Notes under the pieces: generated by a model | Told to the model about the DNA's origin: nothing | The model's input: the letters and a program-made list of their open reading frames with translations, nothing else | Database searches by the model: none | Shown: in pieces, positions 1 through 5,262 of the stretch | How the letters are laid out: each line of letters begins with the position of its first letter | Numbering within the stretch: the stretch's first letter is position 1 | NCBI GenBank assembly: GCA_030627475.1 | Contig: DAOURZ010000093.1 | Coordinates: forward strand, 1-6,068 | Direction: 5' to 3' | DNA length: 6,068 bases | DNA from: Deltaproteobacteria bacterium | Lineage (GTDB): Bacteria > Desulfobacterota > Desulfobacteria > Desulfobacterales > ETH-SRB1 | Translations under genes and position numbers: made by a program

Positions 1-15
1 AAAACCCGCCCCTAC
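1..15. repeat. GC-rich edge sequence, possible half of a palindromic dispersed repeat
   Basis: AAAACCCGCCCCTAC stands out as a GC-rich run in AT-rich DNA. Its complement, GTAGGGGCGGGTTTT, resembles arms of palindromic dispersed repeats common in some deltaproteobacterial and cyanobacterial genomes. The matching arm would lie beyond the window, so the palindrome cannot be confirmed. Confidence 0.3.
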
Positions 16-379
16 TGATTGAATTTAGAGGCTGTCCCGCTTTACGTTGGTAGCCGTCGATTCCTATTATAGAAACGTCCGAATGCCGCATTTTCGGCAC
101 ACTTTCGCACTTTCGGGACATCCATTGGTAAACCAGTAACTCATTCGAGTAGCTGATAGTTTCTCTAACGCTGAGAGGATCGGACTTACAACCGCAAATT
201 CTCACGTTGGCGTTGCTCAACCGGAAGACCTTTTTCAATTCAGTAAAATAATTTGGTTCAGTTTTCCTTCCCTCGCAAACGATGGGTACAACATCATATG
301 AGGCTTTCTGTGCCCGCCGGCAATGCAACGATTCAACTTTTCGCTTCTTCCTCTTGTGAAACAGGTTGTCGGTATCCAT
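1..379 (-). CDS. rloB: RloB-like protein, N-terminal part (3' end outside window; probably interrupted)
   Basis: An uninterrupted frame of 126 codons starts at ATG 379 and runs off the left edge. The first ~78 residues read like the RloB family (PF13707): a basic N-terminus starting MDTDNLFHKRKKRK, a second basic stretch, then IVCEGRKTEPNYF (about residues 37-49) and RLSNANV...KSDPLSV. In this Toprim-like family the glutamate of the CEG.KTE motif is thought to be a metal-binding residue; it is present. The acidic FDRD-type motif expected about 20 residues after DPLSV is not seen, and similarity fades near base 145, where a structured element begins. The gene is therefore probably disrupted, although the frame stays open. 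RloB proteins are linked to restriction loci and abortive phage infection (AbiL-like systems), normally beside an AAA_15 ATPase. Here the upstream gene is a different kind of ATPase. No Shine-Dalgarno is close to the ATG. Identification rests on recalled family motifs. Confidence 0.68.
   Translation of the reverse strand, partial: MDTDNLFHKRKKRKVESLHCRRAQKASYDVVPIVCEGRKTEPNYFTELKKVFRLSNANVRICGCKSDPLSVRETISYSNELLVYQWMSRKCESVPKMRHSDVSIIGIDGYQRKAGQPLNSISRGGF
33..120. repeat. Structured element with nested inverted repeats
   Basis: TGTCCCG at 33-39 is matched by CGGGACA at 114-120, a perfect 7-bp inverted repeat. Inside it, TGCCG at 84-88 and CGGCA at 95-99 form a second hairpin with a six-base loop. 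CACTTTCG is repeated in tandem at 100-115. The block lies where RloB similarity ends and next to the GC-rich edge sequence. This pattern suits a small non-autonomous mobile element or a dispersed repeat inserted in rloB. Nothing here proves mobility, and the family is not recognised. Confidence 0.4.
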
Positions 380-425
380 CAAACTCAAGATGGCACATCT
401 TGTGTACCATTTCTGTTGTATCCAA
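333..425 (-). other. Possible short leader ORF overlapping the rloB start (tentative)
   Basis: The only strong Shine-Dalgarno in the ATPase-rloB gap is AGGAGG (bases 442-437, minus strand). It sits 11 nt before a TTG at 425, not near the rloB ATG at 379. The TTG opens a 30-codon frame, with further in-frame ATGs at 410 and 398, that ends inside rloB and overlaps its start by 47 nt. It could couple translation into rloB, or be a coincidence. The peptide matches nothing I recognise. Confidence 0.2.
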
Positions 426-478
426 TTTTACAGATTCCTCCTGGTTTTGAGATTGCTTTCTTTGTTTTCGTTAGAGCA

Positions 479-1573
479 CTACATGCTCATCTTAATAAGC
501 CAGTTTTTAAAAATGGGATCAACTACAGTCCGGACGCCTGTTTCATAATTTTTTTCAATCAGGTCTTTTTTAGACAAACAATCAAGGCTTTGTTGTATTC
601 CTCCGGTTGAACCAAGGTTATATTGAGACATATAGCTTGCAGAATATACTTTTGCTGTCGGCTCTATGGATAGTGCTGAAAGAAGAGTAATCTGCTTTAT
701 TGTAAGTCCTTGCAGAATTGATTCAAAGACGATTCGTTCGCTTTCCATAACAACTTGATTAATTGCAACTATATCCTTTTGCGTCACTTCTTTGTCAATT
801 TCTTCATAGAGAAAAAAACAAAATTTTTGCATATAATACGGATGGTTTGATATCAGTTGAGAAATTCTCGAGGCTTTTTCTTCGCTGATTCGTTTTTCCG
901 CTTTTTTGAATTGTGATATTATAAAACAGATCAAATCGTTATAAGGTAGTGGTTGCAGCTCATAATTGAGAGCGCTTTGAAAAAAAGGTCTTTTTCGATC
1001 GTTAAAAATATCAAGCAAGATACGTCTTCTGCTTCCTATGAAAAAAAAAGAGCACTGAATTTTTTGGATATATTGCCTTAAAATACCTTCTGTCCCAATT
1101 GAATTGGGAACTTCGGTAATTTCTTGAAATTCATCAAAGGCTATATGAACGTCAAGGTTGACATCATCAACAAATTTTTCAAGAGAGCTCATCGTTTCTT
1201 CAAGAATTTTTATTCCGTCTGTTTTAAATGCAGTCTGAACGGAGACCGAGATTCCACCATCAGGGCCCGGAGACAAAACAGGCCTGAAGGATGTGATGAA
1301 GTTTATAGCTTTCTGAAACAAACCTTTGTTTTTTTGAGTTATGGCGTAGATTGATTTAGCGATTCTTCCAGCAATTTCTTCAACTGAAGTAACCCCGAAA
1401 AGATCACAATAAGCCGTCAATGTGCCATGAGACTTGAGGTTGTGCTGCACTCTTTTTGTAAGCGATGTTTTGCCGTATCGTCTGGGGGAAAACAGAACAA
1501 CGTTTGCATTGGATTTAGCATAAGAAACAAGATCTGCAAGCTCTTTTTCCCGATCGCAAAAAGGAGCGTCCAC
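479..1573 (-). CDS. ATPase_2-type (archaeal ATPase/STAND-like) P-loop ATPase
   Basis: This is a 364-residue cytoplasmic P-loop ATPase of the PF01637 kind. FCDREKEL (residues 5-12) is the F..RE.EL entry motif typical of the family. FSPRRYGKTSL (28-38) is Walker A in the family's characteristic PRR.GKTSL form, and HIAFDEFQEI (143-152) is Walker B with D147 and E148. IGSRRR near residue 176 fits the sensor region. The C-terminal ~90 residues look like a winged-helix domain. GTG 1573 is the only usable start: upstream the frame has no ATG, GTG or TTG before an in-frame TAA at 1607-1609. Ribosome-binding signal is weak. The stop lies 99 nt before the rloB-like start on the same strand, so the two may be co-transcribed. 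Family members occur in mobile and defence contexts but often have no assigned role; substrate and partner here are unknown. Confidence 0.85.
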   Translation of the reverse strand: MDAPFCDREKELADLVSYAKSNANVVLFSPRRYGKTSLTKRVQHNLKSHGTLTAYCDLFGVTSVEEIAGRIAKSIYAITQKNKGLFQKAINFITSFRPVLSPGPDGGISVSVQTAFKTDGIKILEETMSSLEKFVDDVNLDVHIAFDEFQEITEVPNSIGTEGILRQYIQKIQCSFFFIGSRRRILLDIFNDRKRPFFQSALNYELQPLPYNDLICFIISQFKKAEKRISEEKASRISQLISNHPYYMQKFCFFLYEEIDKEVTQKDIVAINQVVMESERIVFESILQGLTIKQITLLSALSIEPTAKVYSASYMSQYNLGSTGGIQQSLDCLSKKDLIEKNYETGVRTVVDPIFKNWLIKMSM

Positions 1574-1803
1574 AGGTATTTCTTTTGCTGTATTTAGGCA
1601 ACTTACTTAAAGCATGGTTTCTTGCTTATTTCAAGCAAAAAAGCTTTTCCTGACTTTCTGTCGAATACAGACAAAATGATCGAACAGGTATTGATCTTCG
1701 GATTAAAGAGCAAAATCCCATCTATTGAAATTAAGAAACGTGGTATGAAACGAATTATCAGGGGCATGGAGGGTCAAATCGGATATTTTATATTTTTGGA
1801 TCA

Positions 1804-1835
1804 CGGTAAGGAACGTGGACGAAATAACTTCCGCA
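1804..1835. repeat. 32-bp dispersed repeat, copy 1
   Basis: This stretch, with core GGTAAGGAACGTGGACGAA, matches bases 6037-6068 at 30 of 32 positions in the same orientation. It lies downstream of mlaD and outside any convincing gene. The family is not recognised; it may be the end of a small transposable element or an intergenic repeat. A shorter, weaker match, TAGGAACGTGGGCGA, lies at 4376-4390. Confidence 0.65.
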
Positions 1836-1849
1836 AGCAGGCGCACAGA

Positions 1850-1871
1850 TTGGGGTCGAATTTGCCCCCAA
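1850..1871 (-). other. Hairpin just after the mlaD stop, weak terminator candidate
   Basis: TTGGGG (1850-1855) pairs with CCCCAA (1866-1871) around a 10-base loop. On the minus strand it begins 3 nt after the mlaD-like stop codon, a position expected of a transcription terminator. No run of T follows on that strand, so it is not a canonical intrinsic terminator. It may instead belong to the neighbouring repeat. Confidence 0.3.
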
Positions 1872-1874
1872 GTC

Positions 1875-2870
1875 TTACTGCCTGAGTCCGGCATCAATAT
1901 TTTCCGCCTCTTCTTCAGGAGGAAGATTTGGCTTTATCAGGAAATTTTTCTGAAGGGACCGAACAACTTTATCTATTTTATTTACACCATTTCTTATTTC
2001 TTTAATTCCATTTTTTGCAGAATGAGTAATTTCGGGGATATCATAACTTTCTTCAACTTGTGTTACTATCCTTTTAATGCTTGAAACACTTTCTGATAAT
2101 TCATTGCCTATTTTTTTTATTGTTACCAGGTTGTCCTGTACCTGGTCCATTATTTCAGGGGTCTTTGAGGACGCTTTCGTTATGTTTTCAAGGAGCTGAC
2201 TTAATTTATCAAGATTGCCAAGAATTTTATCCAATATTACTCTGGATCTGATTATTCCCCCGATAGTGCCTTTCCCTGCTTCTATATCCTTTGCAACTCT
2301 CTCAAAACAAGAAAGCGTTCTGCTGAAACTATCAATTAAGGCAAATAAAGGTCCTTGGGGATCTCTCATTATTTGAGCGAGTTCTGCAACATCCTGTATT
2401 GCGGGGATAACCATTTTGGCTGTTTTTTCTACCTCAAATTCTGCAAGAATATCGGAAACGGACTTCTTCTCCATGGAAGGGATTTCGCCGCCTTGTTCGA
2501 TCAAGGTAGCATCAGCGCTGCCAGGTATTATGGAGACGTATTCAGAACCTATAAAAGTCGGACTTTCAACAATTGCCACGGAATCCGTTCTGATCCTGGA
2601 CGAATAATCTTCCAAAATAATCATTTTAACTTTTACTTTATTTTCGGTAAGGATGATTTTTTTAATTTTCCCAATATCTGCTCTGTATAGTTTAACGGCA
2701 GCATTTGCTTTAAGATTATAACTCTCATCAAATGTTGTATAATAGGTAATATATGTTTTAAACCAGTCCTTGCCTCTGCTTATCATAACCAGCACAGTAA
2801 ACAGAAGGAGTACAATGCCTATCACAAACATTCCGACTATTTTTTCTTTTTTATTGTAATCAACTTCCAT
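1875..2870 (-). CDS. mlaD: MlaD-like MCE-domain lipid-transport protein
   Basis: This 331-residue periplasmic, membrane-anchored substrate-binding subunit belongs to an Mla-type phospholipid transporter. A charged N-terminus is followed by one membrane segment (about residues 12-31), which acts as an uncleaved anchor. An MCE domain follows (about 38-120), recognisable from TTFDESYNLKANAAVKLYRADIGKI and PTFIGSEYVSIIPGS. From about residue 150 to 310 the protein is predicted to be mostly amphipathic helix, the part that in MCE proteins builds the hexamer pore or a tunnel. The end, with SLQKNFLIKPNLPPE before an acidic tail, is typical of long proteobacterial MlaD-family proteins. It is the last gene of the operon: its ATG lies 10 nt after the stop of the ATP-binding gene, with no clear Shine-Dalgarno, so coupled translation is likely. 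MCE hexamers pass lipid between the MlaE permease and outer-membrane or periplasmic partners. No key defect is visible. Confidence 0.9.
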   Translation of the reverse strand: MEVDYNKKEKIVGMFVIGIVLLLFTVLVMISRGKDWFKTYITYYTTFDESYNLKANAAVKLYRADIGKIKKIILTENKVKVKMIILEDYSSRIRTDSVAIVESPTFIGSEYVSIIPGSADATLIEQGGEIPSMEKKSVSDILAEFEVEKTAKMVIPAIQDVAELAQIMRDPQGPLFALIDSFSRTLSCFERVAKDIEAGKGTIGGIIRSRVILDKILGNLDKLSQLLENITKASSKTPEIMDQVQDNLVTIKKIGNELSESVSSIKRIVTQVEESYDIPEITHSAKNGIKEIRNGVNKIDKVVRSLQKNFLIKPNLPPEEEAENIDAGLRQ

Positions 2871-2876
2871 AGCAAA

Positions 2877-2890
2877 TTAATTAATTAATT
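2877..2890. repeat. TTAA/ATTA short tandem tract at the ATP-binding gene stop
   Basis: TTAATTAATTAATT is a 4-bp unit repeated three and a half times. It covers the stop codon of the ATP-binding gene and most of the 10-nt gap to mlaD. It is a slippage-prone tract in the translational junction and offers no Shine-Dalgarno for mlaD. Confidence 0.6.
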
Positions 2891-3546
2891 GATAAAGTTC
2901 CATCTTTGAGCAATATTTTTTTGTTGGAAAATTCTTTAATAAAATCTTTGTTATAAGATATAAAAACAAGGGGAATTCTGGCCAAGACCATATCTCTTGA
3001 AACCTCGACAAAACGATCAAAGTTGGCATGTCCTATGAAGTCTTCAGGACGTTCAAGGAGAAGTATATCAGGAGACTTGACAAGCTCGCGTATTGCAATG
3101 GCGATTCTCAAGTTTACACTGCTAAGTCTTCCGGGACGCATATCAAGCTTATCGTAAATACCAAAGTTTTTGCATAATTTTTTCGTTGTTTCATCTAAAG
3201 ACAGCGAAAGTGAATTTTCAAAATAGTATCTCGAATAAAGAAGATTTTCCCTTACGGTTATATTGCTGATCATTGCTGAATCCGAAGCAATATAGCCTAT
3301 CTTTTTTTTACAGGAAAGAAGGTTTCGGTAATCTGAAAAATCTACTTTTTTATCTTTAAAGTAGAAAATACCGGATACAGGTTTAACAAGCATTGCGAGC
3401 GTTTTTAGAAACATGTGGGCACGATCTGGAAAATCAGCATTTATTGCAAAAGCATTATCCTTTGAAAGAACAAAATTCAATTTATCGAAGCCGCAATCTT
3501 TCTCTGGGGAGTCAATAGTATAATCAACAAGATTGATCAGATACAT
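2881..3546 (-). CDS. Degenerate MlaF-like ABC ATP-binding protein (predicted pseudo-ATPase)
   Basis: At 221 residues this has the length and layout of an ABC ATP-binding domain, but every catalytic motif is altered. The Walker A position reads NADFPDRAH (36-44) instead of GxxGxGKST, with the lysine replaced by Arg42. The Q-loop region reads IGYIASD (83-89), lacking glutamine. TVRENL (97-102) is kept. The signature position reads LSSVN (141-145) instead of LSGGQ. Walker B reads DILLLERPED (160-169), so Asp becomes Glu165 and the catalytic Glu becomes Arg166. The H-loop position reads ISYNKD (196-201), with Tyr for His. ATP hydrolysis is therefore unlikely. The gene is intact, in the middle of the operon: 21 nt after mlaE, in the same frame, and 10 nt before mlaD. 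This argues for a kept structural role, or pairing with an active ATPase encoded elsewhere. The ATG at 3546 is the only good start; ribosome binding is weak. Confidence 0.8.
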   Translation of the reverse strand: MYLINLVDYTIDSPEKDCGFDKLNFVLSKDNAFAINADFPDRAHMFLKTLAMLVKPVSGIFYFKDKKVDFSDYRNLLSCKKKIGYIASDSAMISNITVRENLLYSRYYFENSLSLSLDETTKKLCKNFGIYDKLDMRPGRLSSVNLRIAIAIRELVKSPDILLLERPEDFIGHANFDRFVEVSRDMVLARIPLVFISYNKDFIKEFSNKKILLKDGTLSIN

Positions 3547-3567
3547 TTGTTTTTCATAATTACTCAG

Positions 3568-4344
3568 TTACATGTAAAACAATATTGATATGATAACATT
3601 GATGACAAGGCAGTAAAAAAAACATTCAACAGCCGCTTTGGAGTTGTTGACCGGCACGTCTGTAATAAGTTTTTTTATACTGAAACCATGCTTAAGGCAG
3701 GTAGCCGCAATTATAATTCCAAAAAACATGGCTTTTATAATTCCAACAACAATATCAGTAGCGGTAATAGCCCTGCCTATCTGAGCCATAAAGTTACCCA
3801 TGGTAATATGTGTAAATATCCAGATTACCGAATACCCACCGATAATAGCTACTATATCAAAAACAATAAAAAGGCAAAGCATAGCTGAAGTTATTCCAAT
3901 AAATTTTGGAAGGCAGACTATACGCATCGGGTCAATTCCTGCCATTTCGATTGTATCTATTTCATGAAACGTATTCATAAAGCTGATTTCTATGGTTACG
4001 GCGGTTGCTGATCTTAATATGACTAAAAGAGCTGTTACTATGGGGCCAAGTTCTCTTACAATAAGCATTACCATCGTTTTTCCGAGATCGTATTGACCTG
4101 AAATTTTAGCAAATTGTATGATCAGCATACTTCCAAAAACAAGGGCTATCGGAATAATAATAGGTAAAGCCTGAACACAGGTAAAATAAACCTGCTCAAG
4201 GCTGATTCTTCGAACAAGAGCTCTGCCAGCCTTGGGTCTTTGCAATATGAGAACAAATATTCGGCAGGTAAAGGCGAATAAGTTTAAAATGTGGTTTAAG
4301 GTGCTTGTGGCTTTTCTGCCTATATATCCTGCGATGTAATCCAT
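3568..4344 (-). CDS. mlaE: MlaE-family ABC transporter permease
   Basis: A 258-residue inner-membrane permease of the MlaE family (PF02405), the channel on which the MCE protein and ATP-binding subunits assemble. The diagnostic core is RELGPIVTALLV (97-108) followed by E119 and EIDTIEMAGIDP (128-139), matching the family's RELGPxxTALLxAGR and EQIDALxxMGxDP regions. The family's glycine/alanine-rich GRxGAA stretch reads LRSATA here. Hydrophobic segments lie at about 16-34 (interfacial helix), 54-77, 92-112, 146-172, 192-214 and 238-256. Length is normal. It is the first gene of a minus-strand operon, followed by the ATP-binding and MCE genes; the usual order is MlaF-MlaE-MlaD. ATG 4344 is preceded by a weak GAG ribosome site. 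A predicted minus-strand promoter lies in the divergent region before hisH. No mlaB, mlaC or mlaA is seen here. Confidence 0.92.
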   Translation of the reverse strand: MDYIAGYIGRKATSTLNHILNLFAFTCRIFVLILQRPKAGRALVRRISLEQVYFTCVQALPIIIPIALVFGSMLIIQFAKISGQYDLGKTMVMLIVRELGPIVTALLVILRSATAVTIEISFMNTFHEIDTIEMAGIDPMRIVCLPKFIGITSAMLCLFIVFDIVAIIGGYSVIWIFTHITMGNFMAQIGRAITATDIVVGIIKAMFFGIIIAATCLKHGFSIKKLITDVPVNNSKAAVECFFYCLVINVIISILFYM

Positions 4345-4397
4345 TTTAACTCATCGAACTATTCGAAAATATAGTTAGGAACGTGGGCGATCTTTTA

Positions 4398-4426
4398 TTG
4401 ACTTGCATGGAATCTTACAATATAAA
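4398..4426 (+). promoter_or_regulatory. Candidate sigma70 promoter for hisH
   Basis: TTGACT (4398-4403) and TATAAA (4421-4426) are exactly 17 nt apart; each matches consensus at 5 of 6 positions. Transcription would start near 4433, leaving about 80 nt of leader before the hisH ATG. No his-leader peptide with a run of histidine codons is seen in that leader. Confidence 0.6.
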
Positions 4427-4441
4427 AATTTAAAAGGTCAA
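4412..4441 (-). promoter_or_regulatory. Candidate sigma70 promoter for the mla operon
   Basis: On the minus strand, TTGACC (bases 4441-4436) and TAAGAT (4417-4412) are separated by 18 nt. The -35 matches consensus at 5 of 6 bases, the -10 at 4 of 6. It overlaps the opposing hisH promoter, so the two may exclude each other. The -10 is weak. Confidence 0.35.
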
Positions 4442-4513
4442 CAAAATTAGATAGCTATTGCCCAAAGGAAAACCAGAAAATTTTTCAGGTTCAAGGAAAG
4501 GCGTTTTATTTAT

Positions 4514-5143
4514 ATGATTGCCATTATAAACTATGATGCAGGCAACCTTGCAAGTGTGGAACGGGCTGTTTCATACCTGGGCTTTAAGTGTATTGTTACA
4601 AATGACATAAAAACAATCTACGGTGCGGAGCGGATAATATTTCCCGGAGTTGGTGCCGCCGGTACTGCAATGGATAGCTTGAAACGTCTTGCGCTGGATT
4701 TAGCTATAAAACAGGCAGTTGTTGACGGCAAACCAATACTTGGCATATGTCTCGGCACTCAAATAATTATGGAATACAGCGAAGAGAATGAAACACAGTG
4801 TCTTAAAATAATAGATGGAGTTGTTAAGGCCTTTCCGCCGGATATTAAATCAGGAGACGGCAGCCGGTTAAAGATTCCTCACATGGGGTGGAACGGCCTG
4901 GAAAACATTAAAAAGCATCCGGTTCTTTCGGATTTGCATGAGGATGATGAATTTTACTTTGTTCATGGATACTATCCGTATCCAACCAATTCGGAACATG
5001 TTTTAAGTACAACAGATTATGCGATTTCCTTTGCATCGGTTATTGGATTCAACAATATAATTGCCACACAGTTTCATCCTGAAAAAAGTGGAAGGCCCGG
5101 ACTGTCTTTTTTGAAAAATTTTTGTCTGTGGAATCCAGGTTAG
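4514..5143 (+). CDS. hisH: Imidazole glycerol phosphate synthase, glutaminase subunit HisH
   Basis: This 209-residue class I glutamine amidotransferase hydrolyses glutamine and channels ammonia to HisF in histidine biosynthesis, in the cytoplasm. It starts MIAIINYDAGNL, as HisH proteins do. The oxyanion-strand motif PGVGAAGTAM is at 44-53, the nucleophile Cys79 lies in GICLGTQ, and the catalytic His188 and Glu190 lie in QFHPEKSG. PHMGWN and EFYFVHGYY are also HisH signatures and separate it from other amidotransferases. The length is typical (about 200). ATG 4514 follows AAGGAAAGG (4493-4501) with a rather long 12-nt spacing. hisF follows after 119 nt in the same direction. No hisA lies between them. 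Confidence 0.95.
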   Translation: MIAIINYDAGNLASVERAVSYLGFKCIVTNDIKTIYGAERIIFPGVGAAGTAMDSLKRLALDLAIKQAVVDGKPILGICLGTQIIMEYSEENETQCLKIIDGVVKAFPPDIKSGDGSRLKIPHMGWNGLENIKKHPVLSDLHEDDEFYFVHGYYPYPTNSEHVLSTTDYAISFASVIGFNNIIATQFHPEKSGRPGLSFLKNFCLWNPG

Positions 5144-5164
5144 GACTTTTCGGGTAAATCACTT

Positions 5165-5193
5165 TTGAGTCTTTAAATTTCTGATAGTATAAT
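5165..5193 (+). promoter_or_regulatory. Candidate internal sigma70 promoter for hisF
   Basis: TTGAGT (5165-5170) and a perfect TATAAT (5188-5193) are 17 nt apart, in the gap between hisH and hisF. Transcription from near 5200 would give hisF its own message. The gap is long for a his operon, which supports a regulatory role. Confidence 0.55.
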
Positions 5194-5209
5194 TTTATTG
5201 AATTATATA

Positions 5210-5238
5210 GTGCCTGAACGAGGTTTTTGTTTAAGCAC
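5210..5238 (+). other. Hairpin in the hisF leader
   Basis: GTGCCTGAAC (5210-5219) can pair with GTTTAAGCAC (5229-5238), with one mismatch and one G-T pair, around a 9-base loop. It would lie in the 5' leader of a transcript from the promoter at 5165-5193, upstream of the ribosome site at 5252. No T run follows the stem, so it does not look like an attenuator or terminator. Confidence 0.3.
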
Positions 5239-5251
5239 CATATAATGCTGC

Positions 5252-5259
5252 AGGAAGGA
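5252..5259 (+). promoter_or_regulatory. hisF: hisF Shine-Dalgarno that decides the start
   Basis: AGGAAGGA lies just before ATG 5263. An in-frame ATG at 5227 would add 12 residues but has no such site, and HisF proteins start at the M-L-x-K-R-I-I-P motif, so 5263 is chosen. Confidence 0.85.
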
Positions 5260-5262
5260 AAT

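Larger units (their letters stand above)
1574..1874. other. Gene-free gap between mlaD and the ATPase gene
   Basis: Short open frames exist on both strands, but none resembles a known protein. The gap holds one copy of the 32-bp repeat (1804-1835), a hairpin just after the mlaD stop (1850-1871), and a perfect 5-5-5 inverted repeat, TCTGT-CGAAT-ACAGA, at 1657-1671, about 85 bases upstream of the ATPase start. The last could be an operator, but there is no supporting evidence. I could not pick a convincing minus-strand promoter for the ATPase gene. An ATG-CTT-TAA triplet series (1615-1607), in frame with the ATPase, may be a decayed original start. Confidence 0.5.

Noticed and set aside
253..610. 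Plus-strand open frames of 60-95 codons
   Set aside because: They are antisense shadows of the RloB-like and ATPase genes, which show clear family motifs.
1850..1871. Canonical rho-independent terminator after mlaD
   Set aside because: The stem has only 6 bp and no T run follows on the minus strand; it is kept only as a hairpin.
1622..1885. 87-codon plus-strand open frame in the gap
   Set aside because: It matches no family I know, crosses the 32-bp repeat, and overlaps the 3' end of mlaD in antisense. A 64-codon minus-strand frame in the same place is equally unsupported.
4433..4513. Histidine attenuator leader upstream of hisH
   Set aside because: There is no short peptide with clustered histidine codons and no paired terminator/antiterminator stems.
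5227..5262. Upstream ATG giving a 271-residue HisF
   Set aside because: It has no ribosome site and adds residues absent from the family; ATG 5263 has AGGAAGGA and the canonical N-terminus.
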